Assembly: GCA_964500445.1 (NCBI GenBank)
Contig: CAZCOG010000030.1
Location: 1 to 64,000 of the forward strand
Origin: Persicitalea sp964500445
GTDB taxonomy: Bacteria; Bacteroidota; Bacteroidia; Cytophagales; Spirosomataceae
Length of the DNA stretch: 64,000 bases
Reading direction: 5' to 3'
The notes under the pieces were generated by a model that worked only from the letters and a program-made list of their open reading frames with translations, was not told where the DNA came from and did not search any database. Below are positions 7,900-16,234 of the stretch, in pieces. Both the position numbers and the translations under genes were made by a program. The stretch's first letter is position 1. Each line of letters begins with the position of its first letter.

Positions 7900-8583
7900 A
7901 TGCACTTACTTTCAAGATTTGCCGGAATATTCTGCCTGATAGCCTGCCTGGCTTCCTGTTCTGATAATAAATCCTCCGAAACCGCCCAGGAGACAACTAC
8001 CACCCCGAATGACACGGCCGCAGCGGAAAAAGTAAAACCCACCATACTTTTCTTCGGTAACAGCCTGACGGCGGGCTACGGCGTGGAGCCTTCCGAAGCT
8101 TTCCCGGCTTTGATTCAGGACAAAATCGACTCGCTGCACTTGGACTATAAGGTAGTTAACGCCGGGGTGAGTGGCGAAACTACCTCCGGCGGCAATAGCC
8201 GCATCGACTGGGTGCTGCGCCAACCGGTGGATATTTTCGTACTGGAACTCGGCGGCAACGACGGTCTGCGCGGCATCCCGCTTAGCGAAACCCGACAAAA
8301 CCTGCAGGCGATCATGGATAAAGTGAAGGCAAAGTACCCCGCCGCCAAAATTGTTCTGGCCGGGATGCAGATTCCGCCGAATATGGGGAAAACTTACGCC
8401 AACGAATTCCGTGATCTATATAGCGAATTAGCCAAAAAAAATAACGTGACCCTGATTCCCTTTTTGCTAGAAAACGTAGGCGGCATTCGCAAACTCAACC
8501 AGACTGATGGCATTCACCCCACGCCCGAGGGACACCGGATCGTGGCGAATAATGTGTGGGATGTACTGGCCGACGAGTTATAA
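7900..8583 (+). CDS. TesA-like arylesterase/lysophospholipase, lipoprotein
   Basis: 227 residues from ATG 7900. The frame extends back to a TTG at 7882, but that lies inside the promoter-like box. The signal peptide ends in a clear lipobox LASC with Cys at residue 20. The SGNH/GDSL fold shows block I FFGNSLTAGYG (nucleophile Ser), the oxyanion glycine of VVNAGVSGETT, block III GGNDGLRG and block V DGIHPTPEGH (catalytic Asp/His). This matches the TesA branch, periplasmic thioesterase/arylesterases acting on acyl esters. It stands alone and is followed by a bidirectional terminator shared with the acyl carrier protein gene. Natural substrate unknown. Confidence 0.88.
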   Translation: MHLLSRFAGIFCLIACLASCSDNKSSETAQETTTTPNDTAAAEKVKPTILFFGNSLTAGYGVEPSEAFPALIQDKIDSLHLDYKVVNAGVSGETTSGGNSRIDWVLRQPVDIFVLELGGNDGLRGIPLSETRQNLQAIMDKVKAKYPAAKIVLAGMQIPPNMGKTYANEFRDLYSELAKKNNVTLIPFLLENVGGIRKLNQTDGIHPTPEGHRIVANNVWDVLADEL

Positions 8584-8676
8584 TATTGCCCAAAATCCAG
8601 TTTATAAGCTCTACCACACAGGCTATGTCATCACGCCCGATTTAATTAAAAAAGGAATAACGATGCATCTGAATGC

Positions 8677-8717
8677 AAAAAGCAGCGTGGTCAATGAATG
8701 GCCACGCTGCTTTTTTT
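8677..8717. terminator. Bidirectional intrinsic terminator
   Basis: The stem GCAGCGTGG (8682-8690) pairs with CCACGCTGC (8702-8710) and is flanked by AAAAA on the left and TTTTTTT on the right. It can stop the esterase transcript rightward and the acyl carrier protein transcript leftward. Confidence 0.9.
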
Positions 8718-8741
8718 GAGTACTTATCAACCCCGTATTTC

Positions 8742-8975
8742 TCAGGCAGGTACTGATTGTTGCTCCTGCAAATACTGCATAAGGCTGCTCATAGACGTGA
8801 TTCGAGAGTAATCTTCATCGGGAATGGCGATATTGAACTCCTGCTCCAGTTGCATGATCATATCTACCAGATCGAGGCTATCGAAGCCGAGATCTTTCAC
8901 AAAGTGTGCATCATCGGTGATGGCGGTGGCTTCCAGGCCAAAATTATGTAGGATGTCGAGGATTCGCTTTTTCAT
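8742..8975 (-). CDS. Acyl carrier protein
   Basis: 77 residues, the standard size, acidic and helical. The phosphopantetheine attachment motif is GFDSLDLVD with the modified Ser at residue 33. It carries acyl intermediates as a thioester in the cytoplasm. No fatty-acid or polyketide synthesis gene is adjacent, so it may be a secondary, pathway-specific carrier or a stand-alone copy. It converges on the TesA-like gene, separated by a shared terminator. No clear promoter box is seen in the AT-rich region upstream. Confidence 0.92.
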   Translation of the reverse strand: MKKRILDILHNFGLEATAITDDAHFVKDLGFDSLDLVDMIMQLEQEFNIAIPDEDYSRITSMSSLMQYLQEQQSVPA

Positions 8976-9382
8976 AGTCTGGATAATTTTATAATGTAGG
9001 TAAACCTTTTGGGGGGTTTGATTTCTTAGAAACGTTAAAGTTTTATAGATAGTACCATAGAGAAGTGCAAATTGTTCCTGCCAAAAAAAATATTTTTTAG
9101 TTCTCTGTTTTTTAGCACCTTAAAAAAGAGGCGGGCCATGGATTTCCGAAAAACATCATAAAAAGCTATCTTGTTTTTTTACTAAAAAATAATTACACAA
9201 GCTAAAACGTTACATTTTCCACATTAACATAGAGGTAGGCCAGTCAGGAAAGGTTGGAAAAGAAGCACAAAATTTTTCAAAGAAATCAATCATACATTTA
9301 TATGGAGCGGGGGTTAGATGTGATCACTTTTTGCTTTTAATAGCACTGCATTTACTGTGATTCAAGAAATCTTTAATAACCT
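8976..9382. other. 407-bp AT-rich intergenic region
   Basis: A divergent spacer between the acyl carrier protein gene (leftward) and the NIPSNAP gene (rightward). I see no ORF or strong hairpin. A one-mismatch plus-strand -7 box TAcaTTTA lies at 9293-9300, about 83 bases ahead of the NIPSNAP gene. Confidence 0.5.
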
Positions 9383-10141
9383 ATGAACTCCAAATTAACG
9401 TTTCTATTTTTTTTGCTGGCCGGAACTTCCCTGGTCAATAAAACAGCGGCGCAGAAGGCCGACGAGACTGCCAAATTGTACGAAATGCGTATCTACTACT
9501 GCGAGCCGGGCCGCCTTGATGCACTGCTTGCACGCTTTCGCGACCACACGATGAAGCTTTTTGAGAAGCACGGTATGACCAATGTCGGCTACTGGGTACC
9601 GATCGACAACACCGATAACAAGCTGGTGTATGTACTCTCCTACCCCGGTGACCGCGCCTATCGTGACAAAGCGTGGAAAGCATTTGGCAGCGATCCCGAC
9701 TGGAAAAAGGCGCAGGGTGATTCGGAAAAAGACGGCAAAATCGTAAGTCGGGTAGAAAACATGTTTATGCACGAAACAGACTTTTCGTTTCCTATGAAAG
9801 TGACCGGCCCGGCCAAAGATCGCATTTTCGAACTCCGTACATACTACACCCTTCCGGGAAAGTTACCCGAACTAATGGCTCGCTTCCGCAACCACACGAC
9901 GGCGCTTTTTGCCAAACAGGGCATGACTAATCTTAATTACTGGCAGCCCGACGAATTGGAAAATCGGTTGGTGTACATGCTGGCGCATCCAAGCCTGGAA
10001 GATGCCAAAAAAGCTTTCGACGCCTTCCGAGCTGATCCCGACTGGATCAAAGCGCGGGACGATTCCGAGCGCAACGGTAAGTTGGTGGAGAAAGTAGAGT
10101 CTACCTACCTGAAAGCCACCGATTTCTCGCCAATTCGTTAA
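9383..10141 (+). CDS. Secreted protein with two NIPSNAP domains
   Basis: 252 residues with a signal peptide (MNSKLTFLFFLLAGTSLVNKTAAQ). Two copies of the NIPSNAP alpha/beta ferredoxin-like domain follow, about residues 32-130 and 145-250. Each opens with a matching phrase (YEMRIYYCEPGRLDALLARF and FELRTYYTLPGKLPELMARF) and each ends with FxxDPDWxKAxxDSExxGK, so this is an internal duplication. NIPSNAP domains form dimers and lack a settled enzymatic role; bacterial exported ones occur near sugar-oxidation genes. It sits directly ahead of the PA14 protein, 27 bases apart, and is probably co-transcribed with it. Confidence 0.85.
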   Translation: MNSKLTFLFFLLAGTSLVNKTAAQKADETAKLYEMRIYYCEPGRLDALLARFRDHTMKLFEKHGMTNVGYWVPIDNTDNKLVYVLSYPGDRAYRDKAWKAFGSDPDWKKAQGDSEKDGKIVSRVENMFMHETDFSFPMKVTGPAKDRIFELRTYYTLPGKLPELMARFRNHTTALFAKQGMTNLNYWQPDELENRLVYMLAHPSLEDAKKAFDAFRADPDWIKARDDSERNGKLVEKVESTYLKATDFSPIR

Positions 10142-10168
10142 CTTGCATTCAATTTTTTGAACAATAGT

Positions 10169-11899
10169 ATGTACAAATTTCTTTCTTTCTGCACGGCAGC
10201 TTTTCTCTTTCTGGGTTCCACAGTCCTTCGGGGGCAAGCGCAGCCTGACGGATATACTCCCATCTCACTGAATGATCTGAGTGCCTTTGCTTCGCCTTCC
10301 AATGGCTGGAAACTCATGCCTGAGCTGATGATAAACCCAACCAATGGCAACGTAATATCAAACGACAAGAAAGGGGGTGGCATCCTGGTGGGTACTGCCG
10401 GACAGACAATCAAAACCAAAGCCACGATGCAGGATTTAAGGCTTCGGTTCGACTTCATGCTTTCGCCGGGAGCGCAGGCTTACGTCACACTCCCCGGCGG
10501 ACCGCGCGTGCTGCTTTCGGAAGGTGGTCCGGTCAATGAGGCGGGCGTTTCTACTAGCGGCTACACCGGAACATTTCCTATTCAAAACGCTACCAAGGCC
10601 GCCGGGTTGTGGCAAACGATGGAGCTGGCCTACGATGCTTCGACGCTGCGGCCTGATATGGCACGGCTGAATTCTCTAAAATTGAATGGTGTAGCCGTGC
10701 AACAGGGCGATTACTTCCCTTTGTCGGGTTCGCTTTCTGCGGGAGAGCCTCTGTCTTTTGAGGTAACCAAAGGCACGGTAGCCTTCCGTAATATCGGCTA
10801 CCAACCTTTGGCCAATCGCAAGCCATTGTCCCTCGGTAATCTGACGTACAAGCTTTATACTGACTCCTGGGATACCCCTGAACCCAAGAAACTGGAAAGG
10901 GAAGCGAAAACCGAAACTATTACTCAGGAACTGGCAAGTGGCCTCAAGGAAGCACACCTTGTTTTTGACGGAGAAATGAACGTGACCGAACCCGGTACCT
11001 ACACCTTCACCATTGCCCAGTCTGGTCCCAGATCATTGCTGACCGTGGATGGCAAAGAGGTACTTAAAGTAGGCGAAAGTACTTCCCAGAATCGGTATTC
11101 GGGGCAAGTGAGGCTCGATAAAGGTATTCACCATTTCGCCTTGCGCTATTCCCGCTTCCCGTGGCGCGCACCCGCGCTGGGTCTGAGCGTGTCCGCTCCC
11201 GGTATCCGCCCTTACGACCTGACTGCGCTCTCGTCGCTGCCCGTGCCGGAACCTAAGCCTTACCTAAGCGTGTCGCCCGACACTCGTCCCGAAATGATCC
11301 GTTCTTTCATTCTTTATCAGGACGAAAAAGCCAAGCGTACCCACGCAATTTCGGTGGGCAATCCGGCGGGCTGGCACTATACTATGGACCTCAACCGGGG
11401 CGCATTGCTGCAAGCCTGGCGCGGTCCTTTCGCCGATGTGACCGAAATGTGGTACGAGCGCGGGGAGCCGCAATTACTGGAAACCGCCGGACTTACCGTA
11501 ATGGTTTCGGGCAAAAGCAGCTATGCACCTCTAAGTACCCTTTCTGCCGCCTGGCCCGATTCTGCTAACTTAAACTACCTCGGCTACCGCCTGAACGCCG
11601 ATGGCGTCCCCACGATGCGGTACGCTTTTGGCAACGCTACGCTGACCGACCAACTCACCGCCGACGCGCAGGGGCTTACCCGTAGGATTTCAGTAGAAGG
11701 TAATGCACCTTCGGGCATGTATACTCTGTTGGGTTCCGGTGATGCTATCACAATGTTGGAAAAGGGCTTATATCGTATTGATGATCGTTATTACGTGCGC
11801 GTGGACAAAAATGCCCGTGTAACGCAACGCAATTCGGCGGGTAAGCAGGAGTTATTACTACCGTTGGGGGACACAACTACTTACAGCCTTTTTTGGTAA
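10169..11899 (+). CDS. Secreted multi-domain protein with DUF1080-like N-terminus and PA14 domain
   Basis: 576 residues from ATG 10169; an in-frame TTG at 10157 is less likely because ATG 10169 puts the signal peptide at the very N-terminus. Residues about 25-220 form a beta-jelly-roll reminiscent of DUF1080/3-keto-disaccharide hydrolase proteins (LRFDFMLSPGAQAYVTLPGG, then a VAFRNIGYQPL strand). Residues about 225-345 are a PA14-type domain (TYKLYTDSW, VTEPGTYTFTIAQSGPRSLLTVDG, KGIHHFALRYSR). The C-terminal 230 residues are unassigned and beta-rich. PA14 domains bind carbohydrate. The position after a NIPSNAP gene and before a propeller/copper protein suggests a role in extracytoplasmic sugar processing; this is inferred. 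Confidence 0.65.
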   Translation: MYKFLSFCTAAFLFLGSTVLRGQAQPDGYTPISLNDLSAFASPSNGWKLMPELMINPTNGNVISNDKKGGGILVGTAGQTIKTKATMQDLRLRFDFMLSPGAQAYVTLPGGPRVLLSEGGPVNEAGVSTSGYTGTFPIQNATKAAGLWQTMELAYDASTLRPDMARLNSLKLNGVAVQQGDYFPLSGSLSAGEPLSFEVTKGTVAFRNIGYQPLANRKPLSLGNLTYKLYTDSWDTPEPKKLEREAKTETITQELASGLKEAHLVFDGEMNVTEPGTYTFTIAQSGPRSLLTVDGKEVLKVGESTSQNRYSGQVRLDKGIHHFALRYSRFPWRAPALGLSVSAPGIRPYDLTALSSLPVPEPKPYLSVSPDTRPEMIRSFILYQDEKAKRTHAISVGNPAGWHYTMDLNRGALLQAWRGPFADVTEMWYERGEPQLLETAGLTVMVSGKSSYAPLSTLSAAWPDSANLNYLGYRLNADGVPTMRYAFGNATLTDQLTADAQGLTRRISVEGNAPSGMYTLLGSGDAITMLEKGLYRIDDRYYVRVDKNARVTQRNSAGKQELLLPLGDTTTYSLFW

Positions 11900-11980
11900 T
11901 AAGATCAAATAAGGATTAATAGTAACAGCCGAAGATTTTTCCGCGCAATTAAACATTGTCATTTTAGAAAATCTTCGAGC

Positions 11981-11988
11981 TATTTTTA
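11981..11988 (+). promoter_or_regulatory. -7-like box (TAttTTTA)
   Basis: A one-mismatch TAnnTTTG box 21 bases ahead of the propeller/azurin gene; a TTG lies 22 bp further up (11956-11958). Moderate support for a separate promoter here. Confidence 0.35.
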
Positions 11989-12009
11989 ATGTAAAAATTT
12001 GAATATCAA

Positions 12010-14013
12010 ATGAAAAAGTACGCATTTATCATCTTCGGAATAATGGTAACAGCTTCGCTGGCCATTGCTCAGAACCGACCGATGACCGAAGAGGATTATT
12101 ACCGCATCGTCACGATGCCTATTCCGCAGAATATCGAGATGGAAGTGGGCGGCCTGGCGGTATTTCCCGACGGCCGGCTGGGCGTCTCGACGCGGCGCGG
12201 CGAGGTATGGATGATCGGAAATCCCTACATGACTGGCAATGGGCGGCCTACCTTCAAGCGATTTGCCCACGGGCTGCACGAACCACTGGGGTTACTGTAT
12301 CGGGGCGATCATTTCCTGATTTCGCAACGCGGTGAAGTGACCAAACTGGTGGACACGGATAACGACGGCGTGGCGGATATCTATGATTCCTTCGCCCGCT
12401 GGCCTTTGTCCGGCAACTACCACCAGTACTCCTATGGCCCGGTGCCGCTGTCCAATGGCGAAATGATCGTGACCCTCAACCTCGACTGGATCGGCAAAGG
12501 AGCCAGCCAGTCGAAGTGGCGGGGCTGGATGCTTAAATTGGGCGAGGATGGCTCGCTGACTCCCTGGGCTACGGGACTGCGCTCCCCGGCGGGCTTCGGC
12601 CAGTTTCAGGGCGATATCTTTTACACCGAAAACCAGGGCGACTGGGTTGGGTCGGGCCGCATGACGCATTTAGAGAAAGGCGACTTTGCGGGGAACCCGG
12701 CCGGACTACGGTGGAGTAGTGAAGACGGCTCACCCGTGAAGCTGAAACCCGGAGATATTCCCGACACAGGCGAACCGCTTTACGACGTAGCCAAAACTAC
12801 TCCCGGCATAAAGCCGCCCGCTGTTTGGTTTCCGCACACATTAATGGGTATTTCTACATCAGATTTCAAAGAAGACACCACAGGCGGTGCCTTCGGGCCA
12901 TTCGCCGGGCAAATGTTCGTCGGTGACCAGGGGCACAGCAAAATCATGCGGGTAGACATGGAAAAAGTCAATGGCGTATGGCAGGGCGCGTGCTTCCCGT
13001 TCCGCGAGGGCTTTGAGTCAGGATTGATCCGTATGGTATGGGGCTTGGATGGCTCGATGTTCGTGGGGCAGACTGCTCGCGGCTGGTCGGCCACGGGTAA
13101 GGCGCCGTTTGGCATTCAGCGGCTGGTCTGGACGGGCCAAACGCCCTTTGAAATCAAAACCATTCGTTCACGGCCCGATGGCTTTGAACTGACTTTTACG
13201 CTGCCCGTGGATGCGGCCACGGCGGGAAATCCGGCCTCCTACAGTCTCAATAGTTTCAACTACAAGTACCATCACACTTACGGCAGTCCCGTCATCCATG
13301 CAGAGCCGCTGGCGATCAGGGGTATTGTGGTTGCTCCCGATGGCCTGAGCGCCCGTTTGGTAGTGGACGCAGGCAAGTTGCGCAAGGGCTATATTCATGA
13401 AGTAAAGGCCGAGGGCTTAAAGTCGAAAGAAGGCCGGTCGCTGCTGCACAATGTCGGCTATTATACCTTAAATGAAATTGCGCCTGGTAACCAGGCCGAT
13501 GCTTCCCAATTCACCGCCAGCAGCAAGAGCGGTGTGGGTGCGGCTATGGACCACAGCCAGCATTCTATGAGCGAAGCAGCACCCGTTGCGATAAGCTCCG
13601 CCAAGCGCGTCACGACCCAACCTGCCAGTTGGACCAACGGCCCCGATCAGGTCATTACGCTGGGCACCAAGCCGGGTCTGAAATTTGATCTAACTGAAAT
13701 CCAGGTGAAAGCGGGTAGTAAAGTGAAGTTCGTCTTCAATAATAATGACGACATGCTGCACAACCTCGTAATTACCAACCCTGGTATGGCCAATAAAGTA
13801 GGCGAAGCTGCTCTCAAACTGGGCCTGAAAGGTCAGGAAATGAATTACATTCCTAATTCGCCCGATGTGCTCTATCACACCGCTCTCATGCAACCCGAAA
13901 GTAGTGAGGCACTCTACTTCATCGCTCCGGCCAAAACGGGCGATTACGACTACGTTTGTACTTTTCCGGGACATTATACTTTGATGCAGGGCAGGATGAA
14001 GGTTGTGAAGTAA
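12010..14013 (+). CDS. Secreted beta-propeller protein with C-terminal azurin-like copper domain
   Basis: 667 residues with a signal peptide (KKYAFIIFGIMVTASLAIAQ). Residues about 30-390 are a six-bladed propeller of the sorbosone/soluble glucose dehydrogenase type (GGLAVFPDGRLGVST, GLLYRGDHFLISQRGEVTKLVDTDNDG, GLRSPAGFG, FVGDQGHSKIMRV). Residues about 395-490 are Ig-like. A Met/His-rich linker with MDHSQHSM follows (513-520). Residues about 545-667 are a cupredoxin with the exact azurin ligand spacing: H584, C650, then H655 (C-x4-H) and M659 (H-x3-M), a type-1 blue copper site. Propellers of this class can bind PQQ or be non-enzymatic. I infer a periplasmic oxidoreductase or electron-transfer protein with built-in electron acceptor. 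Confidence 0.8.
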   Translation: MKKYAFIIFGIMVTASLAIAQNRPMTEEDYYRIVTMPIPQNIEMEVGGLAVFPDGRLGVSTRRGEVWMIGNPYMTGNGRPTFKRFAHGLHEPLGLLYRGDHFLISQRGEVTKLVDTDNDGVADIYDSFARWPLSGNYHQYSYGPVPLSNGEMIVTLNLDWIGKGASQSKWRGWMLKLGEDGSLTPWATGLRSPAGFGQFQGDIFYTENQGDWVGSGRMTHLEKGDFAGNPAGLRWSSEDGSPVKLKPGDIPDTGEPLYDVAKTTPGIKPPAVWFPHTLMGISTSDFKEDTTGGAFGPFAGQMFVGDQGHSKIMRVDMEKVNGVWQGACFPFREGFESGLIRMVWGLDGSMFVGQTARGWSATGKAPFGIQRLVWTGQTPFEIKTIRSRPDGFELTFTLPVDAATAGNPASYSLNSFNYKYHHTYGSPVIHAEPLAIRGIVVAPDGLSARLVVDAGKLRKGYIHEVKAEGLKSKEGRSLLHNVGYYTLNEIAPGNQADASQFTASSKSGVGAAMDHSQHSMSEAAPVAISSAKRVTTQPASWTNGPDQVITLGTKPGLKFDLTEIQVKAGSKVKFVFNNNDDMLHNLVITNPGMANKVGEAALKLGLKGQEMNYIPNSPDVLYHTALMQPESSEALYFIAPAKTGDYDYVCTFPGHYTLMQGRMKVVK

Positions 14014-14019
14014 GTCACC

Positions 14020-14358
14020 GTGAAGAAAGGGCGTAAGATTGTAATCTCGCTTGCTGCACTGGCTATTGCCTTTCAAATTCTAGTTGGGTATTTTTTTGAA
14101 AAAGATACACCCGAAGAACTTGAACGTATCCTGAATAGTACTCGGCAAAATGAAAAGCTTGTAAAAACAATTGGAGGATACAGATCTTATGAACTAAACT
14201 ATAACTATAAGTTGCGTGACGCCCAGAGTAATTATCCTTTCGATATTACTGTATTTGGAGGGGAGGCATACATCAATTTCAAAGGAGTTTCACAATACAA
14301 TCACGAAGAAAATACTTGGTCGATTATCAAGTTAGATACGCTATATAAAAAGTATTGA
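14020..14358 (+). CDS. Small membrane-anchored protein, unknown
   Basis: 112 residues from GTG 14020. One N-terminal membrane segment (IVISLAALAIAFQILVGYFF, about 8-27) is followed by a soluble domain of about 80 residues, outside the cytoplasm if the segment acts as a signal anchor. The layout of one membrane helix plus a small alpha/beta domain recalls Coa1/Tim21-like assembly factors, but the similarity is only in outline. It starts 6 bases after the propeller/azurin stop and 6 bases before the zinc-ribbon gene, so the three could be one transcript. Codon use is more AT-rich than in its neighbours, hinting at a different origin. Confidence 0.6.
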   Translation: MKKGRKIVISLAALAIAFQILVGYFFEKDTPEELERILNSTRQNEKLVKTIGGYRSYELNYNYKLRDAQSNYPFDITVFGGEAYINFKGVSQYNHEENTWSIIKLDTLYKKY

Positions 14359-14364
14359 GATAGG

Positions 14365-14574
14365 ATGAGTCTTTTCCAAAAAGAAGAACCCAAGCAGTAT
14401 GAGTCCAACGGGCATCAGATAATCTGCCAGGTCTGTAAAAATGATTACTTCTGGGCCCGAAGGTCACAATTGAACACGAGCTTGGCTACTTTCTTCAATC
14501 TTGATTGGATGAATCATGAAGCTACCTGCTTTGTATGTGCAGAATGTCGCCACATTCAGTGGTTCTTAGTATAA
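14365..14574 (+). CDS. Small zinc-ribbon protein
   Basis: 69 residues. Two CxxC knuckles, CQVC (about 21-24) and CAEC (about 58-61) preceded by TCFVC, form a zinc-ribbon. The rest is polar with aromatic residues. Such stand-alone ribbons often bind nucleic acid or another protein; nothing indicates the partner. It lies 6 bases after the membrane protein gene, probably in the same transcript. Start at ATG 14365 gives the full ribbon. Function not assigned. Confidence 0.7.
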   Translation: MSLFQKEEPKQYESNGHQIICQVCKNDYFWARRSQLNTSLATFFNLDWMNHEATCFVCAECRHIQWFLV

Positions 14575-14602
14575 CAATCCTTTTTCGTGTAAACATCGCA
14601 TC

Positions 14603-15340
14603 ATGCTCCGTTCTCTGTTTCTGGTCCTCAGTCTGTTGGCAAGCATTGGCTTGTCAGCCCAAAAACTAACTAAAACTACCTATGAAGGTTCGCTTGATGG
14701 TAAAATTCCTATTACTCTCACGCTCATGCAGGACGGAAACTCCCTTTTCGGAATGGTAGTTTACAAGAAAAAAGGTATTCCGATTACGGTGGTGGGCAAT
14801 GTCACGGACGGGAGTATGTTCCTTCACGAATTGATGAATGATGGTGCCGTGACGGGAATGTATACCCTCGATCCGGAAGGCAAGGGCTGGACGGGTAACT
14901 GGGGAGATCTGAAGCGGGAAGGGAAAGATTACGAGGTCACGCTTCGGGAAGCTACCAAAACTACCGTACCGCCCAAAAAATTGCCCGACCTCACGGGAAC
15001 CTACATATATAAATATCCCGAAGACGGCGGCTCGGGTCAAATCAAAGTTTTGCAGACAATTTCCGGCGAGATTACCATCGACGTGGATGCCGTGCGGGGT
15101 GGACCTAGCTACAACATGGCAAGAATTGAGAAGAGTGTAATTCCTCTGCATGGAAATAAAGCTGTTTACGAAAACGATGAATTCGGTAAGTGTAAACTTC
15201 TATTCACTTTTGGGGAAAGCACCCTTGAGGTGGACTATCTCGATCAAGCCTACGAATGCGGCTTTGGCAATGGTGCTTCGGCAGCAGGCAGCTACATTCG
15301 TACCAACGCCAGCAAACCCGCATTTGAAGAAAATCGCTAA
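14603..15340 (+). CDS. Secreted protein of unknown function
   Basis: 245 residues with a signal peptide (MLRSLFLVLSLLASIGLSAQ). The N-terminal half (about 25-110) reads as a beta-sheet domain typical of exported Cytophagales proteins (YEGSLDGKIPITLTLMQDGNSLFGMVVYKKKG). The second half (about 125-235) opens with DLTGTYIYKYPEDGGSGQIKVLQ and resembles a lipocalin-like strand series, with a single Cys pair near the end. No catalytic motif is seen. It is followed by a strong bidirectional terminator. Confidence 0.7.
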   Translation: MLRSLFLVLSLLASIGLSAQKLTKTTYEGSLDGKIPITLTLMQDGNSLFGMVVYKKKGIPITVVGNVTDGSMFLHELMNDGAVTGMYTLDPEGKGWTGNWGDLKREGKDYEVTLREATKTTVPPKKLPDLTGTYIYKYPEDGGSGQIKVLQTISGEITIDVDAVRGGPSYNMARIEKSVIPLHGNKAVYENDEFGKCKLLFTFGESTLEVDYLDQAYECGFGNGASAAGSYIRTNASKPAFEENR

Positions 15341-15341
15341 C

Positions 15342-15375
15342 AAAAAAGCGAAGCACCAGAGTGCTTCGCTTTTTT
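15342..15375. terminator. Bidirectional intrinsic terminator
   Basis: AAAAAAGCGAAGCAC (15342-15356), loop CAGA, GTGCTTCGCTTTTTT (15361-15375). The A/T flanks make it a terminator in both directions, shared by the secreted protein gene and the leftward ferritin-like pair. Confidence 0.9.
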
Positions 15376-15400
15376 GTTCTTTCTAAAAACTACCTTACCA

Positions 15401-16195
15401 TTACACGATAAACATGCTGGCAATAGCCAGTACTGCATCCTTGGTAAGCGGCTCATCGAAGGCCTCCGTAACGGCGTCTAGTGACTTTCCACCGATTCCG
15501 GTAATGTCTGTACCACCTTGCACCGTGTTATTGTCACCGGCATAGACTGCCGCTGGTGATCCTTCATCCAGTGAAATCCAAGGCTTAATACGCTCGTTGT
15601 TACGAATAGTAGACAATATATCACGTGCTTTGGCCGCGTGACGCGCCTCTACCGAGTGGATTTGCAGCGCGTAGTCCAACAGTGGCTCATCTTCCTTAGC
15701 CATCAGATTCCCTGCCTGACCTTTGTAAGCGCGAACACCTGTATCTTCAAAGGCATGTGATAGGAAAACGAAAGTGTCAAACTTAGTAAATACATCGTTG
15801 AATGCTCCTTTCGCCGTAAAATCGAAAGTTGGCTTGGCAGGCGCGGCCGCGCCAAGAGCCGTTTTCAGGAAGTTAACGTGCTGGCTTTCGTGCTTTTTGA
15901 TCTGGTTAAAAACAACGCCGTATTGTGCAGGAATAAGACCAGCAGCATTTGTGCCCATTACGTAAAACTCTTCTTCCAGGTACTCCAGCGTAAGAGCGAA
16001 CTTAAGTACTTCGATAGCGCCGGGTGTAAAAGCGTAGGCTTTATTAAAAATAGTACCCATCGCTGCGGGCACAGCGGCAGCAGCCATACTGCGGCTGAGC
16101 TTAGTCATGAAGCTGCGGCGGGAAGCGTGCTGCAAACGTTCTACTGCATCACCGTCCACCTGCTGAATTTCGTCAATTATTTTGAAAATATTCAT
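15401..16195 (-). CDS. Exported ferritin-like domain protein (second of tandem pair)
   Basis: 264 residues. A twin-arginine-like leader SRRSFMTKLSRSMAAAAVPAAMG (about 27-49) suggests Tat export of a folded, metal-loaded protein. The ferritin-like four-helix domain covers about 55-205, with E/H-rich helices (ALTLEYLEEEFYV, IKKHESQHVNFLKTAL, SHAFEDTGVRAYKG, QIHSVEARHAAKARDIL) whose Glu and ExxH residues can form a diiron site. It resembles the desiccation-related PCC13-62 family. It lies 39 bases after the paralogous gene and is almost certainly its operon partner. Role in stress or metal handling is inferred. Confidence 0.82.
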   Translation of the reverse strand: MNIFKIIDEIQQVDGDAVERLQHASRRSFMTKLSRSMAAAAVPAAMGTIFNKAYAFTPGAIEVLKFALTLEYLEEEFYVMGTNAAGLIPAQYGVVFNQIKKHESQHVNFLKTALGAAAPAKPTFDFTAKGAFNDVFTKFDTFVFLSHAFEDTGVRAYKGQAGNLMAKEDEPLLDYALQIHSVEARHAAKARDILSTIRNNERIKPWISLDEGSPAAVYAGDNNTVQGGTDITGIGGKSLDAVTEAFDEPLTKDAVLAIASMFIV

Positions 16196-16234
16196 AGTAT
16201 CTCGTTAAATGTGTTTGGGGTTGAAAGGATATGA

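Noticed and set aside
8742..8975. Acyl carrier protein as the sign of a polyketide or lipid gene cluster
   Set aside because: No ketosynthase, acyltransferase or phosphopantetheinyl transferase gene is near; the TesA-like neighbour is convergent and exported.
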